Origin: Protostelium mycophagum
Taxonomy: Eukaryota > Evosea > Variosea > Protosteliida > Protosteliaceae
Assembly (NCBI GenBank): GCA_002081555.1
Contig: MZNV01000703.1
Coordinates: 1 to 64,000 of the forward strand
DNA length: 64,000 nt
Direction: 5' to 3'
The notes below the pieces were generated by a model. It did no database searches, had not been told where the DNA came from, and was given only the letters and a program-made list of their open reading frames with translations. Numbering within the stretch: position 1 is the stretch's first letter; each line of letters begins with the position of its first letter. Of the stretch, positions 48,351 to 63,719 are shown piece after piece. Position numbers and translations under genes: made by a program.

Positions 48351-51300
48351 TCACATGAGCGTCCAACCGGACGTATAGGGACAGATGGATGGATACATTT
48401 TTATATTAATTGGGACGTTAACTCCAGCCCATTTCTTATACATGAACAATATTCTGCTGCCGTGATAGACCTTGCACCGATCCTTTGGTGTCTGTCCCTC
48501 AAATCTGCTGTAGGCATCTCCGACGCTACCTTTCTTGACTTGGATAGGTACCCAGAATTCTTGGTCCACTGCCCCCATTGATCTGATAGATGCCTCAGAA
48601 GCACAAGCAGTTTGGCTTGAAACCACGACTCACTCGGTACGTGTATGTCCCGCCCCTTGTATTTATTTATATGATTCGCGGATGTGCCATTCAAAGGGGC
48701 CATGTACAGATAGTTAATACAACACGGCTGAAGCGTGAGACTCTGGCCGAGAAATTTCTGCCAATAAAAGTTCTGGTGTTTTGCTGACACATCACCGTGT
48801 ATGACATGCTGAGAGGAATGGCACACTGGACAAACAGACAGATTCAATGTTTGTTTTACAACTTGACACTTTATATTTCGCATCATCTTGCCACGGGGGG
48901 TAACTGCAACACCAACGCTGTGGCGTGGTCCATCTACAACAGTCAGAATAGATCACGTGACTCGAATATCTACACACCTTCCCGGGGTAAAGGATAGTGT
49001 CGGGGGGAACGATCTTGTCCATGCTCTCCATCCAACTTCTCGCATTATTTGTGATCTCCAATGCATGATCCACCATTATCTCGGCAACTCTGTTTTATTC
49101 AGCGAGATTCAAGTGTTTGTAGTGAACAAAAAATTTTAGCAGATGAGCGGCTTTGCCACGGTGTCTGTATCGACTTTGCCTGTGAAAAACTCATTGGTAA
49201 TTGGTTGAAATCTCACTTGATGCAAGGCGAAACACCCTGGCGGTCACTGTATTCTAAGGCTCTATTGATATCAATCTTTAACTTGGCCAACATCCATTCC
49301 TCCTGCAGATCTTCAGTTGTAGATTCTAAGAGGGTTTTGTTTTGTTCTAAAAATAGATCTCTTAAAGCAATGAAAATATTCGAATTCTCGTCTTGCAGAT
49401 AAGCTGTGTAATTTGAATTTTGAACTGGCTGACCTTGGCGCGCGCAACGGCTTGTTTTCCCTCCTTGATATTTTTCCATGAAACGTCTGGGGAGTGTAGA
49501 TCCACCTGTTTACGTATGAGTACTAAAAGGGTACATATCTATAGAATTAAAATGGGCAAATGATAAATTAACTCACTTCGCTTGGTTTTATGGCGTTGTA
49601 TTCGGGATCATAATTGTCATGTACTCCATCAGACATGATGACCAACAGATCTCCCTCGTTACAGATCGTGGAGAAACTGGCCAGATTTCGGAGATCTGGT
49701 CCACCGTTAATCTCCGGTCCGATACGACCTCCGGGGTCCTTGACCTGACAGTGGTCAGTGTAATTTCTACTAAATATTTCGTCCATTCAATAAGTTCGTA
49801 TCTACAACGAGAACTTACGTCAAGGTCCTCCCTGCTTTCGGGGGTCAAATCGTACACCTCTCCCTTTGTACAGCTCCATCTCAAAATCTTACAGTCTCCA
49901 ATATTAGAACAGACAAGAAGCCAATCACCATCCTTGGAGGGGGTGGGGAGGGGGAGGACTACCGCTCCCATAATCTACAATCAGTCAGATTTTTGGCGGG
50001 AAAATCGATATTCTCATGGCTGTCACAACAGATTTATGATATCATATGAGATAAATTCTGTTACCGTAGTGGTACCAGTGGATAGCATCATCTCTTCTGT
50101 CTTATCCTTGATGATCTACAATTGTCAAAATTATTTTATTTTATATTTTTTTGACAATTTTTATTTTTTTGTAACAACAAAAGTCGTCTGCGAGACATTT
50201 CAGGGAGATTTCATTGAAAAGTGACAGAATATTCATGGAAAATTACCATCTTGTGTGCGTGTAAAAATCCTCTCAGTGAGATTCTGCCGCACATTTTTGG
50301 TTTGACAACTTCCCTCAAGTGCGTTCTCATATATTCTGAATATCTCAGTTCTATTCATTTGAAACTTATATTCCGAGAAGATTCTTGTCTAAAAACTCGG
50401 AAAAATCGGGACAAAAAATTTGTTATTTGGGAAATTTCTGGAAATTTTCTTACCAACAAAGGAAGAGGAAGCCTTATAAGCAGCGTCACGTGACGGGATA
50501 CCCCACCCGCACCCGTCCGCAAGTGATAGAATAAAAGAATTACTGTTCAAACTGACACAGAATCTAAAAATAGATCAGCACGTCTGCAACCTGAATTCTC
50601 TGTGAAATTTCCGTGAAATTCCCATAAACATACCTGTCAGCTATCGGGTCCCCGTCACGCTTGTTGTGCATAGCATTCATGGGGTAGAGAGATACACTTC
50701 GGGCCGCGAATCTGCCACCTTCATCTTTTTGTATTTTTCCGAATTCTTCCGGGCCAAACGTCGAGAAGATTTCCGTCCCAAATAATTGAGGCTTGAGTTG
50801 GTTCTTATGAACGATCCTGAAACACGTGAATTTCGGAGAAATATATTGGAAAGTTCCGGGAAAATTGGATTGTAGATGGACTCACTTTTTCAAGACGGAT
50901 TTCCTTGCGGCTTGGTTAGGTTGTATACTCTCCCTGTTGTCCCTGTCATCCGCCTGTAAAATAGATTTCAGAAATAAATAAATTTTTTTGTTTGAATATA
51001 AACTGTACGTCAAACTCACCTCTTTCTTCTCCCTGTTCTTATACACTTGCATGGCTTTCTGGTCCTTCATTTCCTCGGAAAGACTCTTTTTCTTGGAAAG
51101 TATATCCCTCTCTAATTGCTCAACCATCTTCTTAATTTCCTGGAAATTTCAGTGAAATTTATCAAATGAATCTTGACAAATCTTTAATCGTTTTTCAAAA
51201 TTTTTTCCGAAATAAAACGACGGTTCCTAAGAATCCAGATTCTCCAACATCTCAGATCGATCTGAAATCTCCGAAAAGTTCGTACGAACCTCCGTTCTGA

Positions 51301-53236
51301 GAAGCAACCACTCCAACTTGGCTTTTCTGATGACCAAGTCTGCAACTTCGTTTTCCAGTCGCTCCTTCTTGGATTTTTCTGATGAAGTTTTCATCGTTCT
51401 TTCCAAGTCTGAATGCATTTTTTCCAAGCTAGCGAAACCCGCCTGGAATTTTCAGAGAAATTTTGGTGAAAATTCAGAGGAAAATCGGTGTTGAGATACT
51501 TGTTTTTCAATTCAAAATCGAAAATTTCCCGCCAATTTCCTCACCTCATCGTACAGATTTACATTCTTGAGAGGTTCGAGTGTTGACTGGATCATATATA
51601 TATCATTTCTATCCCTAATATCAAGCAGCTTGTTGTCCTTCTTGTCTTTCTTCTGTACCAGATTCAAAATTCAAAATCAAAAAAATGGCGGCAAAAAAGA
51701 CATTGGGGAATGATGGACTCTTGTTGCACTAGCAACCACTCATGATACAATGCAGAGTCAATTGACTGAAGCTTCCATAAAATGGTAGAAATTGGGGGAA
51801 ATTTTGGCGGGAAAACTTACCATGAAGCGGTTGTCCCCCCCACTAGTGGAAGAGGTGAGAGCATTTCGGTCTGTGCTCGTGTACCCCAAATTATACAGAA
51901 TCTCATCCTTTGTCCGCACCATCTACAACCCGTCATGAATATTCCCCGAAATTCCGTCGACATTTTCACAAAGTCTCCAAGTCTGAAAAGTATGGAAGAC
52001 GAACCTTCTCTAAATAAGCAACACGTTCGAGGGCACCTCTCAATTCTGCATCCCTACTTCTACTCTCTTCGCTTTCTGTGTGCGCGGAGTTTTGCATCTC
52101 TTTGTATGTATTCATCTTTGCGATAGCAGCTGTCATCTGTGCGCGTTGTTGCTCCAGCTGGAAATTTCAGGATCTACAATTGCATCTACAATGACGTTTC
52201 TTTGTGTCTCAATCACAAAGTGTAGAGTACATTTCGCCGGTATATTTTTTGTTATGAGGCGCTGCAGTAACATTAAGAGGATGCCCTCCGCTGTCCATTT
52301 CAAAATTGCATTAACAGAAACAAATACCAGCCGTATTGACTTTGACAAAATCTCGAATATTGTTTTCTGACTTTGATAAAATCGAACGAAAAGCTGTGGC
52401 TCAGATAATATTCTATAGATGACGAATTCGTCTGTTGATTTAGTGTAGCTTCATGCTTAGGTGAATTATATTGTTTTTCAGAGGTTTTTAGAGGTGCGGC
52501 AAAGCCGCAAAACAACTTTTGGAGTCCAAAAGTGCGGTTTGTTAACGAGAAACCGCGTTTGCTGACCGCAAAAAAGTTGCTGAAACAACGACAAGACTTG
52601 TTTTCAGACACCAGAGTTTAAAAAACGAAAAGGAATTTTGGCGGGAAAAACGAGTCTACCTTGTTGTCTTTCTCAGTGATGATGTGTTGGTACTCTCTAT
52701 TGTCTCTATCCCTCTCCTTCCTGAGCTCTTCGATCTTCACCATGAACTCGTAATTAGCCACCTGTAAATGATATGTAAAGATGGTTGAATGAGCGGGATG
52801 TGAGGATCTTTCAGAAGCAACGATCAATACATCAGCATGCAAATATCAAGTTGAAGAAATTAATGTTAGAGATCAGAAAGAAGAGAGTTGGAATCTGGAA
52901 GTTCCAAAGGATCCCCAAATCATCTCCGATGGATTTCTTTAAAATGTAACATGCAGCTCACCTTTAGTTTACGTCTAACCTCTTCTTCTTCCTCCGTCTG
53001 TCGTGTTTTTCCATTTTCTAGCGCAGATTTATAACTGGCGAGTTCGTGTTGTGTCTTGTCCAGTCTCTGTTGGAGATCTAGACTATTTTTCATCTCGTCT
53101 CTTAATTTAATGAGAACCTTTAGACGTTAACATCATCATCCATATGTCGGTGCGGTCTCACCCATTTTGGAACCTGACTAAGATCTGTAGCTGTGACCAG
53201 CTCTTGCTTACTGTCTGGTCCCGTCCGTGTGGCCAT
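48351..53236 (-). CDS. coiled-coil protein with PP2C-type phosphatase domain
   Basis: The start MATRTGPDSKQELVTATDLS leads into about 600 residues of coiled coil (LRDEMKNSLDLQQRLDKTQH, VEQLERDILSKKKSLSEEMK). A PPM/PP2C-like domain follows: FILSLADGCGWG (metal-binding DG), SRDAAYKASSSFVESL, STGTTTIMGAVVLPL, VCSNIGDCKILRW (N-x-GD) and GDLLVIMSDGVHDN (SDG..D). The acidic metal ligands are present, so catalytic Ser/Thr phosphatase activity is plausible. The last 250 residues (SESWFQAKLLVLLRHLSDQ, DQEFWVPIQVKKGSVG) form another folded region I do not recognise. Related fusions occur in amoebae. The exact end may be further left, since the final codons abut a GTGAG donor. Confidence 0.72.
52495..52509. 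repeat. TGCGGCnnnGCCGCA intronic hairpin, copy 2
   Basis: TGCGGC AAA GCCGCA in the longest intron (about 500 nt) of the phosphatase gene. Confidence 0.75.
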
Positions 53237-53387
53237 GTTAGTGAAATGCCGGCCGTTGTGATGCCGCTGTGAGGATTTCCTGATTTTGGATTGACATACA
53301 AGCGAACTTTAAATTTTATTCACAACAGCTCTTTACGGTGCTTCCCGCCTCTATATACAATCGATGTGTCCTCTATATTCTCAGCGA

Positions 53388-53721
53388 TCAAACTCTTTGT
53401 ATCTTATTTGGACGAACATCGTCCATTTCTGGTGAAGATGGCGGTAGACTGTCTTGTTCAAATACAGAAGCCATGGCGTTCGCTTGCTTAGTTGTATGTC
53501 CATTATTACACTTGAATTTCCCGTCTGGATTTCTCATGAGAGCTTTTGATTTGGTAGGGGCATCTTGTGTGACAACCTAAAGAGGTTTAGAGGACATCAG
53601 AATGAATCAGACTGACTCTTGACGAAATCCCATTGGCGGTTAATCGAGCTCTGGCCTCTCTTCTCAATAAAATTCTGCGGTATTGGAGTGCATTGACGAG
53701 GATGACTGAATTATCACTCAT
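53388..53721 (-). CDS. miniature NF-YA-like protein with degenerate DNA-binding half
   Basis: NF-YA is the CCAAT-binding subunit of the NF-Y trimer; its A1 helix grips NF-YB/NF-YC and its A2 segment contacts DNA. Here MSDNSVILVNALQYRRILLR and REARARLTANG match A1 very closely (consensus VNAKQYHRILKRRQARAKLE). After an intron of 40 nt (about 53580-53620) the A2 position reads KSKALMRNPDGKF in place of the YLHESRHRHAMxRxRGxGGRF consensus, so the DNA-contact His and Arg residues are mostly gone. A Ser/Pro-rich tail ends NKIQRV. Only 97 residues from this Met; an upstream exon (to about 53830) encoding TSQEGSTADISDEW may belong. It could still bind NF-YB/YC without reading CCAAT. Confidence 0.6.
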
Positions 53722-54115
53722 TTCTTCTTGTTTCTTTTTTGTCCATTCGGCTGGGATCGAAGAAAGATGGCGCCATCAATTACGTAAATATATCAATCTA
53801 CAATTCCACTCGTCGGAGATGTCAGCTGTTGATCCCTCTTGAGATGTCACTTTTTACTTACTTAGAGCAGTAAGTGGGTAATTATAATTATAATGTTAGT
53901 ATTCCACAATTTTCAAATTGCCACAAACCACAAAAAACTGCAGCAAAATGCATCAACACCAAAAAATTATCTGGACACAAACAAAGCTTGGATCAATTTC
54001 GATTAGCTTGCATTCCTCGAAAATTGATTTCCATTTATTTTATAATTCAAATATTTTTGAATAAAATTTTGATTTGAATTCAGAGGAAAATCTTCTTAGC
54101 ATCTTTATTTCATTT

Positions 54116-58090
<3,975 letters not shown>

Positions 58091-58195
58091 TCCTCTTCTT
58101 TGATCAAAACATGATCGTTCTCATTTCCACATTGTCTACAACGAACCGACACAGAAAGCTTCTCATCTGAAAAACGATCAGATTAGTGCAACGTA

Positions 58196-58738
58196 ATGAC
58201 GGCAGAAGAACCAGAGGTCACAGAAGAAGAGACAATACATGATGAAGCTCCAGTAGAGGACATCACCAAGACATCAGCACCCACTATCCACGAAGAATTT
58301 GCCTCTGCGACCATTCCAGCCACGCCAGATGCGACGTCTGACCTCTCACTGGCCAGAGACTTTGCCAAGAGTCTACAGAAGTTTGGTGTTGATCCAAAGG
58401 TGATCAAAAATTAATCGACTCGGTCTGATTGTGATCAGATTGTTTCTCGTTTTCAAGAACAAGAATTTGATAGAGGATGGGATTTCAAAGATGTGGACCC
58501 TGAGGTGAGTGTTTTTCCATGATCATTATTTTCTTGTTGAAAATGAGGCATTTTGTAATCAACAAGCCAGATCGTGGAGCGACAAAATAAAGAGGCTAGT
58601 ATGTTCGCCAGATGTATAGAATTGGAAGAACAATTAGAAAATATCACAATACCAAGCGTGAGGACTATGCATGAAGAGGAGATAGAGAACTTGAGGTTCG
58701 AATTAGACAATATCTGGAAAGAGCGACGAGAACAATAA
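58196..58738 (+). CDS. small acidic coiled-coil protein, unrecognised
   Basis: Three exons in consistent frame. Exon 1 encodes an acidic low-complexity N-terminus (MTAEEPEVTEEETIHDEAPV) followed by LARDFAKSLQKFGVDPK. Exon 2 continues IVSRFQEQEFDRGWDFKDVD, and exon 3 is a coiled coil (MFARCIELEEQLENITIP, HEEEIENLRFELDNIWKERR) ending EQ. The total is about 130 residues. I do not recognise the family. Introns of 43 and 66 nt are well defined (AAG|GTGATC...CAG; GAG|GTGAGT...CAG). It is divergent from AFG2, with 105 bp between starts. Confidence 0.65.
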
Positions 58739-58962
58739 ATTCTGTAAATATTTCTGTACATAATACCAAACGGCTTCTGCCTCTATAAACCTCTATGTGC
58801 TCACGATTGAGCCCCTGTGATTGTCCTTTTTATTTTTTGGTCCATTATCATTTTTGTTCATTGTAAAATTGAGTTTACCCGGTTTGGTGTCTCATTGTAA
58901 CACTGGACATACGTCCTACACACCACACGACACAGACAACAAGGTTCGTTCGTCATCTGTAG

Positions 58963-60349
58963 ATGGCTTGGACACTCAATCTCTCATACATTACAGAGAC
59001 GAGACGAACGATGAAGACGAAGGGTGATGCCGTGGGTGAGTCCTTGGCTCATCTGGTCCAAGATAACATTAATAGGTCTTGTAGACAAGTGGCTCGAAGA
59101 TCGCCGCGCAGCGGCTGCTAAAAGGTTCCGTTATCCACCACACGAGAAAGCAGAGGATTCTACATTCTTATCTGAAGATGAAGAGGAGGACAAGACCCAA
59201 GAAGTGAAAGTGGAATTCATCTCATCTCGCAAGGTTTGATCACGTCATGATCGAGTCTCGAAAGATGACGGCAGCAGGCAGCAAGGACAGCCATCGTGCC
59301 ACTCAAGACGAAGATTGTCAAGACACTCCACCCCAATTACACTGCTCCCATCAAAAATACAGAAGAGCCAGACGTCATCGACTGGTCAGAGGAGGTAATG
59401 ATGAGCACTTCCACGTGTACATCCTCAATCTCACTCTGTACAGACTGAAGACCTCTTAATAACAAGAGAAGACACAGAAATAGAGGTAAGATTCGAAATA
59501 AAAATAGAAATAACAGTGTCTAGGTCATCGAGACTTCCGACCGGGTTCAAAACACCAACAAACCACACCGCCTCTTCCGCCAGGGCAGGAGAACACCCAT
59601 TCGTCGCATTCCCCTGCACAAGTAACATTTTATTTTTGACCTCTTTCATTTTCCCGCGTTGTTTAATAATATTCTAGTGTGAAGAAAAGATCGCCGTTTG
59701 CAAAGAGGAGGAGAACCCCTAGCCCATTCAAGGTAAAATATCTCACGAAGATTATCGAGAATTTTCTGAAAAATTACAGATCACTCCTCCCAAACGAGTC
59801 AAGGTGAGTCATCAAAACGATGAATTTTATTTTTAATTCCTCCCTTACTTTCAACAGAAAGAGTACGTGAACCACGAAGTTGAAGTTGTAGAAGAAGAGG
59901 AGAGCAAACAAGAAGTGGTACAGATCTTTTTTACTTTTGAAAATTGATCTGAATCAGTCCCACTCCGAATGGTTCGATGAGCCCCCGGTGATGACGTGGT
60001 TCGATCAATACGGGAACTGGGCTTACTTTATTTATCCAGTCTACATAGACGAAGAAGTGTTCTCTTTCATCGATGAAAAGGTGAAATATTCACGTTTGAT
60101 TTTTCTTCGAATTTTTATTAATTTTATTTGATCGTTCCAAAAAAGTTGAATCTTTGAGTTTAAATATTAAAAAACAATGAATAAATTAAAACACACCAAC
60201 TGACCTCACAAGTTGATGGAAAAATTCAACAACGTCAAATGGGACACAAATGTCTCGGACTGGAACACCAGCTTGTAAAAAAGGCTGTCAAAGGTGTGAG
60301 AAAATTGAGGGAATTGTTGGAGGCCGAAACTCAAGAATTCGAAGAATGA
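58963..60349 (+). CDS. unrecognised protein with basic nuclear-localisation-like segment
   Basis: About nine short exons in consistent frame. The start MAWTLNLSYITETRR (or MKTKGDAVG at 59011) leads to LVDKWLEDRRAAAAKRFRYP, then an acidic FLSEDEEEDKTQEV, RTAIVPLKTKIVKTLHPNYT, TEDLLITREDTEIE, then strongly basic sequence (RLFRQGRRTPIRRIPLH, VKKRSPFAKRRRTPSPFK, TPPKRVK) typical of nuclear proteins. Next are YVNHEVEVVEEEES and a Trp/Tyr-rich stretch SEWFDEPPVMTWFDQYGNWA, ending in a helix LVKKAVKGVRKLRELLEAET. A 38-nt intron near 60230 is inferred to keep this last helix in frame. The alternation of acidic and basic blocks suggests a chromatin or nucleolar protein, but this is a guess. Confidence 0.55.
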
Positions 60350-60405
60350 AGCCATTTTTTCTGTGATTCAAGAATTCGAAGAATGAAGCCATTTTTTCTA
60401 TGATT
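60332..60405. repeat. 37-bp tandem duplication covering a stop codon
   Basis: Positions 60332-60368 and 60369-60405 are head-to-tail copies with one mismatch. The unit includes the last codons and stop (GAATTCGAAGAATGA) of the gene ending at 60349, so the second copy is a duplicated gene end lying in the 3' leader. The near-identity implies a recent event. Confidence 0.9.
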
Positions 60406-60577
60406 GAGATTGTCCATGATGATCACACCAATTTTGGAGGTTAAGAGGATTCTCTGTGTTTGTGGTTCCACACGTGTCTTGCATTCTCTGAATGAGGAGT
60501 GAGAGTTGTATTCTGGGGGTCAACCGTTCAGAGAAGAAGCCCGGAATTTTGATTGATTGTCATATCATCACAAAGAC

Positions 60578-60872
60578 ATGCCTTCTGGAAACGGAGCCAA
60601 AGCAGCACAACGAAGAGAGCGTGTGAATGCTCAAAAGGGATCAGAAGCCAAATCTCAATTGAAATCCAATGAGAAGGCTTTGACCATCAAGTGCAAGATC
60701 TGCATGGTAAAGAATTGTCTCTTCTATATTATCAAATGAGAAGTGCCATTTACATTTTTTCTAGCAAACCTTCCTCGGTACCTCTGCTGCCAAGTCTCTC
60801 AAGGAGCACAGCGACAACAAGCACCCTAAGAACGCTTTTGAGGAGTGTTTCCCCGACTCCGCTCCTCCATAA
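60578..60872 (+). CDS. ZNF706/SERF-like small C2H2 zinc-finger protein
   Basis: Two exons encode about 79 residues. The N-terminus MPSGNGAKAAQRRERVNAQK is the 4F5/SERF-like lysine-arginine-rich segment. A single C2H2 finger spans the intron: CKICMQTFLGTSAAKSLKEH then SDNKH. It ends NAFEECFPDSAPP, as in plant and animal ZNF706-type proteins (ending ECFP). The family is conserved across eukaryotes and linked in animals to repression of the pluripotency factor Klf4 and to amyloid modulation. Full length for the family. Confidence 0.88.
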
Positions 60873-61119
60873 ATACTGTCTTCTCACGAATAAACTGGAA
60901 TGTACCTACCGATCACTGTTGTAAGTCTTTCGTATATGGAACAATTGATAAGATAGAAGTGGATCTGTTTCATATCTTCTTCATTAAAGCGATCGTGATT
61001 CAGCACGGATATGAATCCTTTCTAATTCGTACCATCAATACTCCTCTTTCACATTCTCACTTCACATCTCAGAAACAGTCTCAATTCAAATCATAGAAAT
61101 CATCAACACTTTGTAACGT

Positions 61120-63653
61120 CTATAATTCATCTGGACAATGGTTGCTGATGACCTCTAAGAATCCTCCAACAAGGTATAAAGACCCTGCCACAAGTACCCT
61201 CACTTTCTTTCCTGGATTCTTCGCCGAAATTTCCTCGAGATTACTGATCACTTGGGGGATGTCCCCCGCCACTGAGGGGTCAGGGAGGTCTTTGCATTGT
61301 AGATCCTTCCAATTCTGTGCGATTGTATGATACCAGCTGTCCTGGAATATATAAGCTGTCTACAACGATGTAGAATGAAAATATATCCCGCCAAAAATGA
61401 AAATTGAATTTTAAACTCACTTGGTTCGGGTTGTACAATTTGAACAACACGTGATGCTTTCCTGACTCGTTCGAACTCACAAACCCATGGGCAAACCTTT
61501 TCATCTCATTTCCCGCCATTTTCACTATCTACAACACTGTAGACGTACCTCGCTGTGTTCTCTGGGTGATTTTCGTGATATTTCATGATGGGTGTCAGGA
61601 GCGTGACGGGACTTCTCGTATTTCCACAGTTAAACACCAAGACATTCAAACCTTCCTCTGCTCCCTTCTGTAATGACGTCATTATACGTCACTATACACC
61701 ATTGTAGATGGGGTCCTTTATGATCAACAGTACCTCTTCAAAGAACCAATCAATACAAGCTTCCATGCTCTCTTGTGTGTGCGCACCATCGAGATAGACA
61801 GTTAAATTCTCCTTCAAAGACACTTTCTGACCTATATGACGTCATCATCTGTCATTCTACAATTACACGACATCAGGTCATGATAGTTCCATTTTAGTTG
61901 GCATGTTGTAGATGCGATTGTAGACTGATAAAATGACTTTACCTCTTCCTGGCCATTTTACTTCTGCCAATCCTTTTTTTGTTTTTTCGTCTAAAAATTC
62001 TTCCTTCATCTCGAAATTTTTCATGAAATTTTCCAAGGAATTTCCCTGAATTTTCTCGAGCCAGACCCTGCTTATTGCTATGGCTAATGACGCGTTGTAT
62101 TGCTGGTGTACACCGGGAAGACCTTGAGATTTCATTCGTATTTATTCTAAAAATAGAACTTCTCCTCACCGATGTCAAGACCATCTAGCAGGGGCGAGCG
62201 GTCTATGACCTGTGATATCTTAGTAGTGACGTCATATAACGCACAGAAAATGTTCACGCGTAGTTATAAACAAGTATTTTCTCTTTTATCAAAATTGCAA
62301 AGTATAATTGCTAGATTTTTTAGTTTAAATAATTCGCCAACAGTCACCTTGACTTGTAGGAACGGGTCCTCTTTGATGAGTTCTACGGCCCTTTTCTGGA
62401 CCATCTCCATGGCATCTTCAGGTTGTGGTGACGTAAACCCTGGAACTCCTCTCTACAACTCTCAGAAAATTCTCGGAAATTCCTTTCGTTGTAGATGGAG
62501 TAAACACCTTGAAAATTCCGGACTTTTCGAAGGCGATCTGGGTGAGGGTGTCCCCGAGGACATTTTGATGATCAAGGCCCAAGGAAGTGATCGCGGTAAC
62601 TACCGGGGATGATATCACGTTAGTTGCGTCAGTTCTCCCTCCAATTCCGACCTGTAATAAAATTATAAAATGTCTAATTTTTGGAAAGTGAAAGTTTTGA
62701 CAACAACACATCGTTGTGATGAGATCTCATTTGGACTGTCTTTAAAAATTTGTTGTTTGTCCAAAAGCTTCTAAAAAGTATTTACACTGGGCCGCAGAAA
62801 ACAACTTTTACACTGAGTGAATAAAATACAAATAAATATACCTCCAACACGGTACAGTCCACTTTTTCCTCTGTAAAGACCTTAAACGCCAAGAGGGTCA
62901 GGAAATTAAAATATCCTGGCATATTAGGAAATTCTTCGGTCTACAATTGGTTATTTTCTTCGAAAAATCGAGCGCGATTTTTGAGGATTTGAATTTTAAA
63001 CATACTTTTGTGGAATCCAATCCGTTCCACACTTGCCAGAAGTATTTGGCGAATAACTCTTGTGAAATGGGCTGTCCATTTATCCTGATCCTCTCTCGCA
63101 CGCTCACCAGATGGGGAGACGTATAAAGGCCAGTGCTATATCCATGATGACGGATAATACTCTCTGTTAGAGCGCAGGTTGATCCTTTTCCTGATGGGAT
63201 TTTAAAATGGATGGCATATGCATCGAAATATTTTTTGGGAGAAGTGTATTGGTGATCAAGTAATGAACCTTTTGTTCCCGCCACGTGGATAATGGAAAGA
63301 CTGTTTAGATCAATGTTGAGTCTATTGACATAATTTATCATGGTCTCTCTCAGACTGACCTGATCACGCTCAGCTCCAAAAAATTAGAAGACGTTACCTC
63401 TTTATCTGTTCTTCTAGTATTGATCCATGCGTTGATGACGTCTGCATTGGATTGAAGAGTGTTCAAAGCCTTCAAAGCATCCTACATCTCTTCACATCTC
63501 ACTGTTTTGAGAAAAGTTTTAGATCCTTACGGTGTATACTCCTGGCATTGCTCTACGATGTACAGATCGAAAAGAGGATGAAGGTTTACAAGAAGAAATC
63601 AAACAAGTTGGATGTCTACAGCGCTGAATGACTCGCGAAGGACTTCTGAGCAT
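61120..63653 (-). CDS. FPGS: folylpolyglutamate synthase, mitochondrial/cytosolic
   Basis: Adds glutamates to folates to keep them in cytosol and mitochondria. The upstream start MLRSPSRVIQRCRHPTCL gives an Arg/Ser-rich mitochondrial sequence; a second Met (MPGVYT) is followed at once by DALKALNTLQSNADVINAW, which is where animal cytosolic FPGS begins. Motifs: HVAGTKG|KGSTCALTES (P-loop GTKGKGST, split by an intron), STGLYTSPHLVSVRERIRIN, YFWQVWNG, GIGGRTDATNVISSPVV, ITSLGLDHQNVLGDTL, and the end RVLVAGSLYLVGGFLEVI. This equals the human RVLVTGSLHLVGGVLK. Complete, with about a dozen introns. The two-start layout implies two isoforms from one gene. Confidence 0.93.
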
Positions 63654-63719
63654 CGCCCTGTGGTCGTTGTTTGTTGACACAAAATCAGATGATTACGTGA
63701 TCAAAAAAAGAGAAAGGAC

